Counted from the stretch's first letter, positions 33,498 through 42,403 are shown. The stretch: DNA of 64,000 nucleotides from Qipengyuania xiapuensis (GCF_019711395.1 NZ_JAIGNL010000001.1:620001-684000); one strand, 5' to 3'. The notes: a model not told the origin generated them from the sequence alone. Numbers and translations: made by a program.

Positions 33498-34781
33498 GTG
33501 AGCGATGCGCATTCCGATACAGGTCCTGTGCCAGCTGAGGTGAAACCGGTCGCCGAGGCAGGGGGGCGGATCGCCAGCCTCGACTTCATCCGCGGGATCG
33601 CGGTCATGGGGATCCTTGCCGCGAACATCATCGCCATGGGTCAGCCATTCACGGCCTACATGTATCCGACCGCATTCACGGTAGATCATTCGGCAAGCGA
33701 AGACTGGATGTGGGTGGCGCAATTCGTCCTGATCGACGGAAAGATGCGCGGGCTGTTCACCCTGTTGTTCGGCGCGGGCCTCTATCTCTTCATGGAGAAA
33801 GCCTGGGCGAAGGGTGCGACGCGCTGGCTTCAGGCGCGGCGACTGGCCTGGCTGGGCGTCTTCGGACTGCTTCACTACTACTTTATCTGGCGCGGCGACA
33901 TCCTGCTTCTCTACGCGGTGTGCGGCCTGATTGCGGTCGCTTTCTTCATCGGACTGAGCGCGAAGAAGCAGATGGTGCTCGGCCTTCTCGGCTATGTCGC
34001 TGGTGGCATCTTCTACGCGGCGACGATGCTGTTCATGCAAAACATCGCGGAAGGCGATCACGGCGGCAGTGTCGCCCTCGAGCAAATGCAGGAGCAGTTC
34101 AACGAAACGCGCGACAAGGACCTCGCCGACGGGGTTGCTGAAACGCAGATCAGGCAGGACGGCAGCTATGCGGATTTCGTGGGACACACGTTCGACAAGC
34201 ACGCTGCAGACCAGCTGAGCATGCTGGGTTTCTTCGCCTTCGAGACCCTGCCGCTGATGCTGATCGGAATGGCGCTCTACAGGTGGGGTCTCTTCGAGGG
34301 TCGCATGAACCGGCGAAAGCAGCGCTTCTGGGGTTGGACCGGCCTGATAGTGGGGGCGGCCGCATTTCTGGTCATAGCGCTCGAGACGATGAAAGGGGGC
34401 GTCACCTACTACGGTGCGCTCACCGCTTTCGTCGGCACTTCGCATTTCCCGAGGCTTGCCATGGTGCTCGGCCTGACAGCCTTGCTGGCGCTCTACGCGC
34501 CGCACGCAGGCAGCTGGCTGGGCGACCGGGTCTCCGCCGCGGGCAGGGCGGCGTTCACGAACTACCTCGGCTGTTCGCTCGTCATGCTGGTCGTGTTCGG
34601 GAACTGGGGGCTCGACCTCTTCGGTCAGCTCGGCCGGACAGAGCTGTATGGCGTGGTCCTCGTCGCCTGGGCCGCAATGCTTCTCTGGTCCAAAGAATGG
34701 CTCGATCGCTTTCGGTATGGTCCGCTCGAATGGCTGTGGCGCTGCCTTACTTATGGGAAGCGGTTCGCATTGCGTCGCTGA
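33498..34781 (+). CDS. DUF418 membrane protein (YeiB-like)
   Basis: 427 residues, GTG start at 33498 with GGGAGGAA as ribosome binding site (33485-33492). Many transmembrane helices (at least eight) are evident. Family markers: IASLDFIRGIAVMGILAAN, a LLFGAGLYLFMEK, an RLAWLGVFGLLHY segment and GRAAFTNYLGCSLVMLVVF near the C-terminal end, with GxxE-type loop. DUF418 proteins of the YeiB type are inner membrane proteins of unknown function, some linked to acyl transfer. It is upstream of bfd on the same strand but separated by Fur boxes. Confidence 0.85.
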   Translation: MSDAHSDTGPVPAEVKPVAEAGGRIASLDFIRGIAVMGILAANIIAMGQPFTAYMYPTAFTVDHSASEDWMWVAQFVLIDGKMRGLFTLLFGAGLYLFMEKAWAKGATRWLQARRLAWLGVFGLLHYYFIWRGDILLLYAVCGLIAVAFFIGLSAKKQMVLGLLGYVAGGIFYAATMLFMQNIAEGDHGGSVALEQMQEQFNETRDKDLADGVAETQIRQDGSYADFVGHTFDKHAADQLSMLGFFAFETLPLMLIGMALYRWGLFEGRMNRRKQRFWGWTGLIVGAAAFLVIALETMKGGVTYYGALTAFVGTSHFPRLAMVLGLTALLALYAPHAGSWLGDRVSAAGRAAFTNYLGCSLVMLVVFGNWGLDLFGQLGRTELYGVVLVAWAAMLLWSKEWLDRFRYGPLEWLWRCLTYGKRFALRR

Positions 34782-34792
34782 AGGCTTGCTAA

Positions 34793-34836
34793 TGCGAATG
34801 ATTCGCACTACATCTGCTCTTGCGAATCAATCGCAA
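34793..34836. promoter_or_regulatory. Two Fur-box-like palindromes upstream of bfd
   Basis: TGCGAAT-G-ATTCGCA (34793-34807) is a perfect 7-1-7 inverted repeat, and a second dyad TTGCGAATCAATCGCAA lies at 34820-34836, 15 nt before the bfd ATG. The 7-1-7 repeat has the form of the Fur core. Position before bfd and bfr supports iron control. Confidence 0.7.
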
Positions 34837-34851
34837 AGGAAGCTCGAGCGC

Positions 34852-35046
34852 ATGTACACCTGCATCTGCAACGCCATTCGCGAGACCGATCTGCGCAACG
34901 CAGCGCGCCGGTGTCCGGGCGATGCGGAAGCCTGTTACGCTTCGCTCGGCAAGCGTCCTGCTTGCGGAACCTGCCTCGATGAAGCCGAGGCGATCATCTT
35001 CGAAGAGCGCGAACTGGCCTTCAAGCCGACCAGCGTCGCGGCCTAG
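34852..35046 (+). CDS. bfd: Bacterioferritin-associated ferredoxin
   Basis: 64 residues. The ATG at 34852 is preceded by AAGGAAG as ribosome binding site. Four Cys would bind a [2Fe-2S] cluster: CIC at 4-6 and CGTC in RPACGTCLDEAEA. Bfd docks on bacterioferritin and donates electrons to reduce stored Fe(III), releasing iron. The two Fur boxes upstream and bfr downstream by 121 bp fit low-iron induction of bfd. A possible extra Cys pair in CPGDAEACY is also seen. Confidence 0.93.
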   Translation: MYTCICNAIRETDLRNAARRCPGDAEACYASLGKRPACGTCLDEAEAIIFEERELAFKPTSVAA

Positions 35047-35167
35047 TTTCCGCTACTGAAAATCGCTCGCAACTGGCGGAATTCCGCCGTTTTTCCACCT
35101 TTTCGGCTTGTGCCGTCGGCGTGCTGCGCGCATAGAATGCGCACACATTCCGACGGAGATGAAAAGC

Positions 35168-35659
35168 ATGAAGGGCGATGCCAAGGTCATCGAGTTCCTG
35201 AACAAGGCGCTCACCAACGAACTGACCGCGATCAACCAGTACTGGCTGCATTACCGTGTCCTCGCCGATTGGGGTGTGACCAAGCTCGCCGAATACGAGC
35301 GGCACGAATCGATCGACGAGATGAAGCACGCCGACGTGCTTGCCGAACGCATCCTCTTCCTTGGCGGGCTGCCCAATTTCCAGGCTATCCACAAGCTCAA
35401 GGTCGGCGAGACCGTCGAGGAAATCCTCAAGGCCGACCTTGCGGTCGAGATGGAAGCGATCCCCCTGCTTCGCGATGCGATCACGCATTGCGAGGAAGTG
35501 CGCGATTACACCACCCGCGAGATCTTCGAGCGTATCCTCGAGAGCGAGGAAGAGCATGTCGACTTCCTCGAGACCCAGTTCGACATGATCGAGCGCATGG
35601 GCCTGCAGAATTACGTGCAGCTCAACTCCAAGGCTGCGGGTGAGGGCGAAGAGGGCTAG
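35168..35659 (+). CDS. bfr: Bacterioferritin
   Basis: 163 residues; start ATG at 35168 with GGAG spaced 9 nt upstream, preferred over the ATG 9 nt earlier. Bacterioferritin forms a 24-mer storing iron as ferric mineral, with a haem between subunits. Ferroxidase residues are visible: ELTAINQYWLHYR (Glu18 type), HESIDEMKHAD (Glu, His), and REIFERILESEEEHVDFLE with the final Glu/His pair; the haem Met is in the HADVLAERILFLGG region. It is downstream of bfd and both follow Fur boxes. Confidence 0.95.
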   Translation: MKGDAKVIEFLNKALTNELTAINQYWLHYRVLADWGVTKLAEYERHESIDEMKHADVLAERILFLGGLPNFQAIHKLKVGETVEEILKADLAVEMEAIPLLRDAITHCEEVRDYTTREIFERILESEEEHVDFLETQFDMIERMGLQNYVQLNSKAAGEGEEG

Positions 35660-35868
35660 TTCCGCCCCAGCTCCCAGAAGGTTGCGTAATCGCCGCCGTG
35701 CTTGATAAGCCGGCCCAGCCTGTGCTCGCCGTCCCATAGCTCCGCGCTGCCATCGCGCATGTTGATGTCGGCAATGGCGAGGGCCGTAGGCACATCCAGC
35801 GCGTCGACGACCATCGGGCCGCAGCTATCCGAGCACCTCTGCTCGATCGACAAGTGAATCCGCGACAT
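35656..35868 (-). CDS. Small conserved-looking hypothetical protein
   Basis: 70 residues from ATG at 35866-35868, with GAGGAG upstream. The C-terminal ends overlap bfr by 4 bp tail to tail. It contains RCSDSCGPMVVDALDVPTALAIADIN and two cysteines, with hydrophobic patches but no signal. No family is recognised. Because it overlaps a well-conserved gene and has typical ribosome-binding context, it is probably a real gene. Confidence 0.6.
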   Translation of the reverse strand: MSRIHLSIEQRCSDSCGPMVVDALDVPTALAIADINMRDGSAELWDGEHRLGRLIKHGGDYATFWELGRN

Positions 35869-35999
35869 GGCGTTCTCCTCTCTTGCTGAGGCGGATTGAT
35901 GCGCAGCCGGCATGAACAGGACGCAACCACCCGCCTACGGTCTCGCCGCAGGAACCGCCTGCCCCCGTTCGGGCGGAATTACGCGGTGAACCGAACCTT

Positions 36000-37775
36000 C
36001 TAGAGCCGGTCCATCGACAGCCAGGCAGTCTCGCCCTGCCAGATCTCGTCGAGCTTGGCGCTGGCCGCGCGCGCCTCCATCCGGTTGCCCGCCGCCGCCT
36101 GCGCCTTCGACAGGCCATACAGCGCCCAGCCATTGTTTGGGGCCTGGAACAATGCCTTACGGAAGGCCGCTACGGCCTCTTCGTAGCGGCCCATCTTGTA
36201 GAGCGCCGCACCGCGCGACTGCGCGACCGGGTAGTACCAGAATGGCGGCTCGGAATAGGGGATGGTCGCCTCGATGCTTTCCGCCAGTTCGAAATAGCGC
36301 ACCGCTGCTGCCGGATCGCCGTTGGCCAGTGCCAGCCGCCCGCGTGCGGCCAGTCCCGCCAGTTTGACGATATCGGGAGCGGGGAAGCCCTGCTCGGTCA
36401 TAGCCTGCACGTCGGGGGCGTCGATCATCGCGTCGATCTCGCCGATCACTTCCTCGGCCGAGGTTGCGTCACCCGCAAGCGCATAGCCGACCGCGCGGGC
36501 ATAGAGCCGCATCGCGTCGACATAGGCGAGGTCGGACTTCTCATTCGTCAACGCAAGTATCGCTTGCGGCGAACCCGTCTGTGCGAGCGCGAAATGCGGC
36601 GCCGCATGGATCGCCTGCACCCAGGCCAGCTGTCGCGCGATATCGGCATCGAGGATGCTCTCGAGCCGCGCAGTCTCGCTCGCCACCGCCTGCATGTTGC
36701 CGATCATCTGCGCGCTGGTCAGCAGGAAGTGGACATTGTGCGGATAATAGCCGTAGCGATACAGCGCGTCCTCGGGCGCGCTGGCGAGATAGGCCTCGTC
36801 CGCGCGTGCCGCAGCGATATTTGCCTCGATCGAATCCCCGTATCGCCCGATCCGGTAGTAGATATGCGCAGGCATGTGCACGAGGTGCCCCAAGGCGCGC
36901 GGACCGCTTCGGTTGAGCTCGTCCGCTGCGGCCTCTGCCTGCTTGGGATCGGGCCCGTTCTCGAGCAGGTGGATGAGCAGGTGCGAGGCCTGTGGGTGCT
37001 CAGGATTGCGCGCGAGCACGGTCTCGATACGCTCGACCGCCTTGCCGATGCGCGGCTGCGCTTCCTTGGCTTCGGTCCAGTAGTTCCACGGCGTGGTATT
37101 CATCGCCGCTTCGGCCGCGAGGATCTGCAAATCGTCGTTCCCGGCATTCGCATCGGCGAGCCCCGCCATCGCGTCTGCATATCGCGCGTCGAGCGCGGGA
37201 CGGTCGCCTTCGAGCGAATAGCGCTCTTTCTGCGCGGCGATGATCGCACGTTCGGTCTCGCTGGCATCAACCGCCAGTTTGCTCGCGCGTTCGAGTGCGG
37301 CCAGTGCATCGCGGTTCGCCGCATCGTCCATGCCCGCGTTGATGTTCGGTCCATTGGCCAGCGCGACACCCCACCAGCACATGGCGCAGTCGGGAGCTAG
37401 GCGGGCAGCCTCGCGGAAGGACCGGATCGCGGCCTTGTGGTTGAAGCCGTAGGTCAGCGCGATGCCCTGGTCGAAATAGCTGCGTGCCTCGCCGGTGAGG
37501 CCGGTGGCAGGCAGGTCGTATTTCCCGGTGTTGCCGATCAGGCCGATCGCCGAAGTGGCAAGCTGGCTCGCACCGAAGGACCGTGCCAGTTCCAGCCGCC
37601 GGTCGAGCGCGGCAGCGCCGCTGAAGAAACCACGGCAGGCGTTGCGGCCGGGCAGGGTGGGGTCGAGCGCGGCCAGCTGGGCCTCGCTAAGCGCGGCGGA
37701 GGTGGGCGAACTCATCGGGCCGGACAGCGCGAGCGGCGCGGCGAGGGCGATGCCGAGGGTGATGGGGGTTTTCAT
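36000..37775 (-). CDS. Exported tetratricopeptide-repeat protein
   Basis: 591 residues from ATG at 37773-37775, with GGAG upstream. Residues 1-28 are a signal peptide. The rest is helical with TPR pairs: FDQGIALTYGFNHKAAIRSFREAARLAPDCAMCWWG near residue 105, a series of helix pairs in the middle including HPQASHLLIHLLENG, and a C-terminal TPR (RGAALYKMGRYEEAVAAFRKALFQAPNNGWALYGL). Two Cys in DCAMCWW and one in GRNACRG may form disulphides or a haem-like site (CxxC not followed by H). Such TPR proteins are widely distributed in sphingomonads; function unknown. Confidence 0.85.
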   Translation of the reverse strand: MKTPITLGIALAAPLALSGPMSSPTSAALSEAQLAALDPTLPGRNACRGFFSGAAALDRRLELARSFGASQLATSAIGLIGNTGKYDLPATGLTGEARSYFDQGIALTYGFNHKAAIRSFREAARLAPDCAMCWWGVALANGPNINAGMDDAANRDALAALERASKLAVDASETERAIIAAQKERYSLEGDRPALDARYADAMAGLADANAGNDDLQILAAEAAMNTTPWNYWTEAKEAQPRIGKAVERIETVLARNPEHPQASHLLIHLLENGPDPKQAEAAADELNRSGPRALGHLVHMPAHIYYRIGRYGDSIEANIAAARADEAYLASAPEDALYRYGYYPHNVHFLLTSAQMIGNMQAVASETARLESILDADIARQLAWVQAIHAAPHFALAQTGSPQAILALTNEKSDLAYVDAMRLYARAVGYALAGDATSAEEVIGEIDAMIDAPDVQAMTEQGFPAPDIVKLAGLAARGRLALANGDPAAAVRYFELAESIEATIPYSEPPFWYYPVAQSRGAALYKMGRYEEAVAAFRKALFQAPNNGWALYGLSKAQAAAGNRMEARAASAKLDEIWQGETAWLSMDRL

Positions 37776-37860
37776 GGTCGGTCTCCGTCCGCGACCCATG
37801 AAATGCTGGCAGATGCTGTTTTCTTTGGTTTCTAGCACCCGCGAGGCGAGTCGGCCAAAT

Positions 37861-38349
37861 CTACGGGCCGTAGGTGCGTTCTTCCATTCGTTCGCGATTG
37901 CGCCGGGCCGCGACCCTCGTTTCGAGCAGGAAAGAGGCGAGACCGGCCATCAGCAGGCCCATGGTGATGAGCCACGTGAGGGCAACGAACGTCCCCAGGG
38001 GAGCCTTCACGAAAGCGCTCACGAACAGCAGCATGATCACGATGCTGATCGTGAATGCCGATGCCGTACTGAGCATCACGGCGCGCTGTGCGTGTACCCG
38101 GCGCTTCTCCAGCGCGGGGAGTTCGACGAGCAGCTCGCTTCCCTCGTCGCCGTCGCTCACCTTGAGGATCTTCTCGATCTTGTTGGCGACCCAGATCAGG
38201 CGGTTGGTCATGACGTTCATGACGGCGCCGATGCCTGCGAGCAGGAAGGCGGGTGCCATCGACAGCTGCACCACGTTCTGCACGCGGATCGAGGAGCTGG
38301 TTCGCTCCAGCAGCTCGATACCGGGGATGAGCAGCAGCGCGTCAGTCAC
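37861..38349 (-). CDS. DUF2721 membrane protein
   Basis: 162 residues from a GTG at 38347-38349, with GGAGAGG upstream. It overlaps the end of der by 8 bp. Four hydrophobic segments are evident: VVQLSMAPAFLLAGIGAVMNVM near residue 25, AVMLSTASAFTISIVIMLLFV near 95, FVALTWLITMGLLMAGLASFLL near 120. The DUF2721 family has the IRVQNVVQLSMAPAF pattern and unknown function. Position as the second gene after der indicates coupled expression. Confidence 0.85.
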   Translation of the reverse strand: MTDALLLIPGIELLERTSSSIRVQNVVQLSMAPAFLLAGIGAVMNVMTNRLIWVANKIEKILKVSDGDEGSELLVELPALEKRRVHAQRAVMLSTASAFTISIVIMLLFVSAFVKAPLGTFVALTWLITMGLLMAGLASFLLETRVAARRNRERMEERTYGP

Positions 38350-39781
38350 GCCCCTCTCCGCCGGAGAACTTGCCGCCACCGCCGCGGTTAGAATCGTAGG
38401 GGTTCTTGGGGCTCTTCAGCACGACGCGCACGGGGACCGCATCGAAGCCGAGCTTGGCGCGGATGCCGTTCACAAGATAGCGTTCGTAGCTCTTGGGCAG
38501 ATCGTCGAGGCGCGTGCCGAAGACCACGAAGCGCGGCGGGCGCGTGCTCGCCTGCGTGATGTAGCGCAGCTTGATCCGGCGGCCGCCGGGCGCGGGCGGC
38601 GGGTTGGCGGCCAGCGCATCGTCGAACCAGCGATTGAGCGCTGCGGTCGGAACGCGGCGGCTCCATGCCTCGCGGATCTCGAATGCGGCGGAGAGCATGG
38701 TGTCGATGCCCTTGCCCGTCTTTGCCGAGACCGCGAACAGCGGCACGCCGCGCACCTGGCTGAGGCCTTCGTTCAGCGCCTCGCGGATGCCGTTGAACAG
38801 CGACGACGCATTCTCTGCGATGTCCCACTTGTTGATCGCAACGATCAGCGCGCGGCCTTCTTCGAGGACCTGGCTGGCGATCTTGAGGTCCTGGTGTTCG
38901 AGGCCCTTGGTCGCATCGAGCAGCAGCACCACGACTTCGGCGAAGTCGATCGCGCGGCGTGCATCGGCGACCGAGAGCTTCTCCAGCTTCTCGGTGACCT
39001 TGGCGCGCTTGCGCATGCCGGCGGTGTCGATCAGGCGGATCTGGCGCATCTCGTCGGTCTTGGGATCGTGCCATTCCCAGTCGACGGCGATGCTGTCGCG
39101 CGTGATCCCGGCCTCGGGGCCGGTCAGCAGGCGGTCTTCGCCCAGCATGCGGTTGATCAGCGTCGACTTGCCCGCATTGGGGCGTCCGACGATGGCGAGC
39201 TTGAGCGGGCCGGAGAGGTCTTCCTCGTCCTGCTCCGCCTCGATCTCGGCGGCTTTCTCTGCTGCTTCGGCCTTGGCGCCGATGATCGGCCAGAGACCCG
39301 TGAACAGGTCGGCGATGCCTTCCCCATGCTCTGCCGACACGCCGAGAGGTTCGCCCAGCCCGAGACTGTAGCTTTCGAGGATGCCGGCTTCGGCCGCCTT
39401 GCCTTCCGCCTTGTTCGCGACGAGCACCACGGGCACTTCCTCCGAGCGCAGCCAGCGGGCGATCTCTTCGTCGAGCGGGGTGAGGCCGGCGCGCGCGTCA
39501 ATCACGAACAGCGCGGCATCTGCGCCCTCGAGGCTGACTTCGGTCTGCTTGCGCATCCGGCCCGGCAGGCTTTCCGCGTCCTCGTCTTCCCAGCCAGCGG
39601 TATCGACCACTGTGAATTCGAGACCGGCAATCTCCGCATCGCCCATGCGGCGGTCACGCGTCACCCCCGGCTGGTCGTCGACCAGCGCGAGCTTCTTGCC
39701 GACGAGCCGGTTGAACAGCGTCGACTTGCCGACGTTGGGCCGGCCGATGATGATGACTGTGGGTTTCTGTGTTGCGCTCAT
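38342..39781 (-). CDS. der: Ribosome biogenesis GTPase Der (EngA)
   Basis: 479 residues, tandem-GTPase architecture. The first G domain has GRPNVGKST (residues about 11-19), DTAGWEDE and NKAEG. The second has GRPNAGKSTLINRM near 190, DTAGMRKRAKVTE and NKWD (reads NKWDIAE). The C-terminal KH-like domain has RRVPTAALNRW and IRAKLGFDAVPVRVVLK. Der is essential for 50S ribosomal subunit assembly. The start ATG is at 39779-39781 with AAGGCAAG upstream. DUF2721 overlaps its 3' end. Confidence 0.96.
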   Translation of the reverse strand: MSATQKPTVIIIGRPNVGKSTLFNRLVGKKLALVDDQPGVTRDRRMGDAEIAGLEFTVVDTAGWEDEDAESLPGRMRKQTEVSLEGADAALFVIDARAGLTPLDEEIARWLRSEEVPVVLVANKAEGKAAEAGILESYSLGLGEPLGVSAEHGEGIADLFTGLWPIIGAKAEAAEKAAEIEAEQDEEDLSGPLKLAIVGRPNAGKSTLINRMLGEDRLLTGPEAGITRDSIAVDWEWHDPKTDEMRQIRLIDTAGMRKRAKVTEKLEKLSVADARRAIDFAEVVVLLLDATKGLEHQDLKIASQVLEEGRALIVAINKWDIAENASSLFNGIREALNEGLSQVRGVPLFAVSAKTGKGIDTMLSAAFEIREAWSRRVPTAALNRWFDDALAANPPPAPGGRRIKLRYITQASTRPPRFVVFGTRLDDLPKSYERYLVNGIRAKLGFDAVPVRVVLKSPKNPYDSNRGGGGKFSGGEGRD

Positions 39782-39880
39782 GGTCTTGCCTTGCGGGCAG
39801 GTGGGCGATTGCCGGGGGTTTGGCAAGGCCGGGAGGGTGTTCCAACAGCTTGGAACGGATGGAACACGGTCCTGGAAAGA

Positions 39881-39922
39881 AAAACGCCGCCGCGCGAATT
39901 TGGGGCGCAGGCGGCGGTTTTC
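39881..39922 (-). terminator. Hairpin downstream of DUF3297 gene
   Basis: AAAACGCCGCC (39881-39891) pairs with GGCGGCGGTTTT (39911-39922), and further GCGC/GCGC pairs extend the stem. It lies in the 215 bp between der and the DUF3297 gene and would terminate the leftward DUF3297 transcript. A second small dyad, TTCCAA-CAGC-TTGGAA, is at 39840-39855. Confidence 0.6.
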
Positions 39923-39997
39923 AACGGTTTCCGGCGGGAGACAGTCGGCATCTTCATGCCCCCTGCCATCGCGCGGCCCCTGTAGGAAAGGGCCGGG

Positions 39998-40282
39998 TCA
40001 GTCGGCCTTCGCGACCGGCGGATTGTCGCCGAGGTCTTCGAACCAGGCCTCGACGGGACCGTTGAGCTTCAGGGTGAGCGGGTTGCCCTTGCGGTCGACG
40101 GTCTTGCCCGCCTGCACGCGCACCCAGCCTTCGGGGATGTTGTATTCCTCGATATCGGTGCGGGTCCGACCCTTGAACTTGATGCCCACGCCGCGCTGGA
40201 GCACGTCGACGTCGAAATGCTCGCTCTTCGGGTTCACCGAGAGGTGCAGGGGCGGGGTCTGGGCTTTGGTTTCTTCGGTCAT
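39998..40282 (-). CDS. DUF3297 family protein
   Basis: 94 residues. Family features are visible: PPLHLSVNPKSEHFDVDVL, GVGIKFKG, RTDIEEYNIPEGWVRVQAGK and DRKGNPLTLKLNGPVEAWFED. DUF3297 is a short conserved family of unknown function, common in proteobacteria. It is preceded by a small Pro-rich gene on the same strand (39 bp gap). Confidence 0.9.
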   Translation of the reverse strand: MTEETKAQTPPLHLSVNPKSEHFDVDVLQRGVGIKFKGRTRTDIEEYNIPEGWVRVQAGKTVDRKGNPLTLKLNGPVEAWFEDLGDNPPVAKAD

Positions 40283-40321
40283 GGCGCGCGCCTGTAATGT
40301 GCGCGGGGCGGCGCGGCAAGA

Positions 40322-40495
40322 TCAATCGGGCGGCGGCGGTGTTTCGAGCGGCGAGGGGCCGGGTTCGTCGAAATCGGGCGGCGTCGGCTCGATCGAAGGC
40401 GGCTCTTCCATCGGAGCCTCGTTCGGCTGCGGATCCGGCGGCATTTCCGGCGGCGCACCGGGGTTTATCGTGTCTGGGTCGGGCTGCGTCGCCAT
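40322..40495 (-). CDS. Small Pro/Glu/Asp-rich protein (57 aa)
   Basis: 57 residues from ATG at 40493-40495, with GAAGGA spaced 7 nt upstream, to TGA at 40322-40324. The translated protein is one-third proline (NPGAPPEMPPDPQPNE, EEPPSIEPTPPDFDEP, ETPPPPD) with many acids. No domain and no signal peptide. Its ribosome binding site and position just upstream of the DUF3297 gene suggest a real gene; homologues would need checking. Confidence 0.5.
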   Translation of the reverse strand: MATQPDPDTINPGAPPEMPPDPQPNEAPMEEPPSIEPTPPDFDEPGPSPLETPPPPD

Positions 40496-40653
40496 GTCAA
40501 AATCCTTCGCTGGGGCGCTGGAATAAACAGACTATCATATTTGCCGGTTCCATTCCTCTCCCTCCCGCTTGCCCTTTTGGTCGCATCCTACTAGAGGCAC
40601 GCGCCTATATGCGCGGCGTACCCACGTTGGCGCACAGCCTCGCTTTGCGGTTT

Positions 40654-40738
40654 GCGGGCGTGGCGGAATTGGTAGACGCGCTGGTTTTAGGTACCAGTAT
40701 CGAAAGATGTGGGGGTTCGAGTCCCTTCGCCCGCACCA
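40654..40738 (+). tRNA. tRNA-Leu (TAG)
   Basis: 85 nt with encoded CCA and a long variable arm. The acceptor GCGGGCG pairs with CGCCCGC, the anticodon stem CTGGT/ACCAG encloses TTTAGGT with anticodon TAG, and the T arm is GGGGG-TTCGAGT-CCCTT. Confidence 0.95.
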
Positions 40739-40797
40739 GTTTCGCCCTCTTGCAGGCCTCTCGCACAGACAGACAGTAAACCACGAGTTCCAACCCC

Positions 40798-42378
40798 ATG
40801 CAGATCAAAGAAACCGCCAACGAAGGCCTCAAGCGCGCCTACGCGATCACCATCAAGGCCAAGGAAATCGACGATCGCGTCGATTCGGAGATCAAGAAGA
40901 TCGCCCCGCAGGTGAAGATGCCCGGCTTCCGCCCCGGCAAGGTCCCGGCGAACCTCGTACGCAAGATGCATGGCGAACAGCTTCACGCACAGGCCGTGAA
41001 CGACATGATTCGCGAATCGGTCGACAAGACCATGGCCGACAACAAGCTCAAGCCGGCGATGCAGCCGAAGGTCGAGCTGGGCGAAGGCTATGAGGAAGGC
41101 AAGGACGCCACCCTCACCGTGGAACTCGAAGTGCTGCCCGAAGTCGAGGCACCCTCGACCGACGACATCAAGATCGAACGCCTGACCGTTCCCGTCACCG
41201 ACGAGGAAGTCATGGACGCGATCGGCAAGCTTGCCGAGAACAACAAGAGCTACAAGGACGCTGCCAAGACCAAGAAGGCAGCCGAAGGCGACCAGCTGAT
41301 CATCGACTTCGTCGGCCGCGTTGACGGCGAGGAATTCGAAGGCGGCAAGGCCGAAGACGCAGCCCTCGTGCTCGGCTCGGGCATGTTCATCCCCGGCTTC
41401 GAAGACCAGCTCACCGGCGTAAAGACCGGCGACACCAAGACCATCGAGGTAACCTTCCCCGAAGATTACCAGGCGACGCATCTGGCCGGTAAGAAGGCCG
41501 AGTTCGACGTCACCGTGAAGAAGGTCCAGGTCGAAGGCGAGAGCAAGATCGACGACGACTTCGCCTCGAAGTTCGGCCTCGACGGTCTCGACAAGCTGAA
41601 GGAACTGCTGCGCGGCCAGCTCGAGCAGGAAACTGCCGGCCTTACCCGCACGCAGATGAAGCGCTCGCTGCTCGACCAGCTGGCTGCCGGCCACGACTTC
41701 GAAGTGCCGCAGGGCATGGTCGATGCCGAGTTCAGCCAGATCTGGACCCAGCTCCAGCAGGAAGCCGCTCGTTCGGAAAACCCAGAAGAGATGCTCAAGG
41801 AGATGGAAGCCGAGAAGGACGACTATCGCAACATCGCCGAGCGCCGCGTGCGCCTTGGCCTGCTGCTGTCGGAAATCGGCCAGGCGAACAACGTGCAGGT
41901 CACGCCGAACGAGATGAGCATGCTCATCCAGCAGGCCGCCCAGCAGTATCGCCCGGAAGACCGTGAACGGTTCATGCAGTACATCCAGGACGAGCCGATG
42001 GCTGCCGCCCAGCTGCGCGCTCCGCTCTATGAAGACAAGGTCGTCGACTTCCTCTTCGACAAGGCCGAGATCACCGACCGCGAAGTGACGCGCGAGGAAC
42101 TCGAAGCCGCTATCGAAGCCGACGAGACCGAGGAAACCAAGAAGCCCGCCAAGAAGAAGGCGCCGGCGAAGAAGAAGGCTCCGGCCAAGAAGGCAGCCGC
42201 CAAGAAGTCCGACGACAAGAAGGACGAGAAGAAGCCTGCTGCCAAGAAGGCTCCGGCGAAGAAGGCCCCGGCCAAGAAGGCTGCCGCCAAGAAGGACGAG
42301 GGCGAGAAGAAGCCCGCAGCCAAGAAGGCACCTGCCAAGAAGAAGGCTCCGGCCAAGAAGGCCGCTGCCAAGAAGTAA
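40798..42378 (+). CDS. tig: Trigger factor with C-terminal Lys/Ala extension
   Basis: 526 residues, longer than the usual 430-450. It is the ribosome-bound chaperone and peptidyl-prolyl isomerase. The ribosome-binding loop is GFRPGKVPANLV (residues about 43-54), the FKBP-type isomerase domain spans about 155-245 (GDQLIIDFVGRVDGEEFEGG, MFIPGFEDQLTGVKTG), and the helical substrate-binding C-domain covers about 260-430. Residues about 450-526 are an acidic-to-basic tail of AKK/APAKK repeats, as in the phasin of this window. Tail function is unknown; it may bind nucleic acid or ribosomes. Single gene with its own terminator. Confidence 0.95.
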   Translation: MQIKETANEGLKRAYAITIKAKEIDDRVDSEIKKIAPQVKMPGFRPGKVPANLVRKMHGEQLHAQAVNDMIRESVDKTMADNKLKPAMQPKVELGEGYEEGKDATLTVELEVLPEVEAPSTDDIKIERLTVPVTDEEVMDAIGKLAENNKSYKDAAKTKKAAEGDQLIIDFVGRVDGEEFEGGKAEDAALVLGSGMFIPGFEDQLTGVKTGDTKTIEVTFPEDYQATHLAGKKAEFDVTVKKVQVEGESKIDDDFASKFGLDGLDKLKELLRGQLEQETAGLTRTQMKRSLLDQLAAGHDFEVPQGMVDAEFSQIWTQLQQEAARSENPEEMLKEMEAEKDDYRNIAERRVRLGLLLSEIGQANNVQVTPNEMSMLIQQAAQQYRPEDRERFMQYIQDEPMAAAQLRAPLYEDKVVDFLFDKAEITDREVTREELEAAIEADETEETKKPAKKKAPAKKKAPAKKAAAKKSDDKKDEKKPAAKKAPAKKAPAKKAAAKKDEGEKKPAAKKAPAKKKAPAKKAAAKK

Positions 42379-42403
42379 TCTTCGCGCAGTTTGACGCTAT
42401 CGA

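Noticed and set aside
42120..42370. Lys/Ala codon repeat block as a CRISPR-like array
   Set aside because: It encodes the trigger factor tail; periodicity follows codons and no spacers exist.
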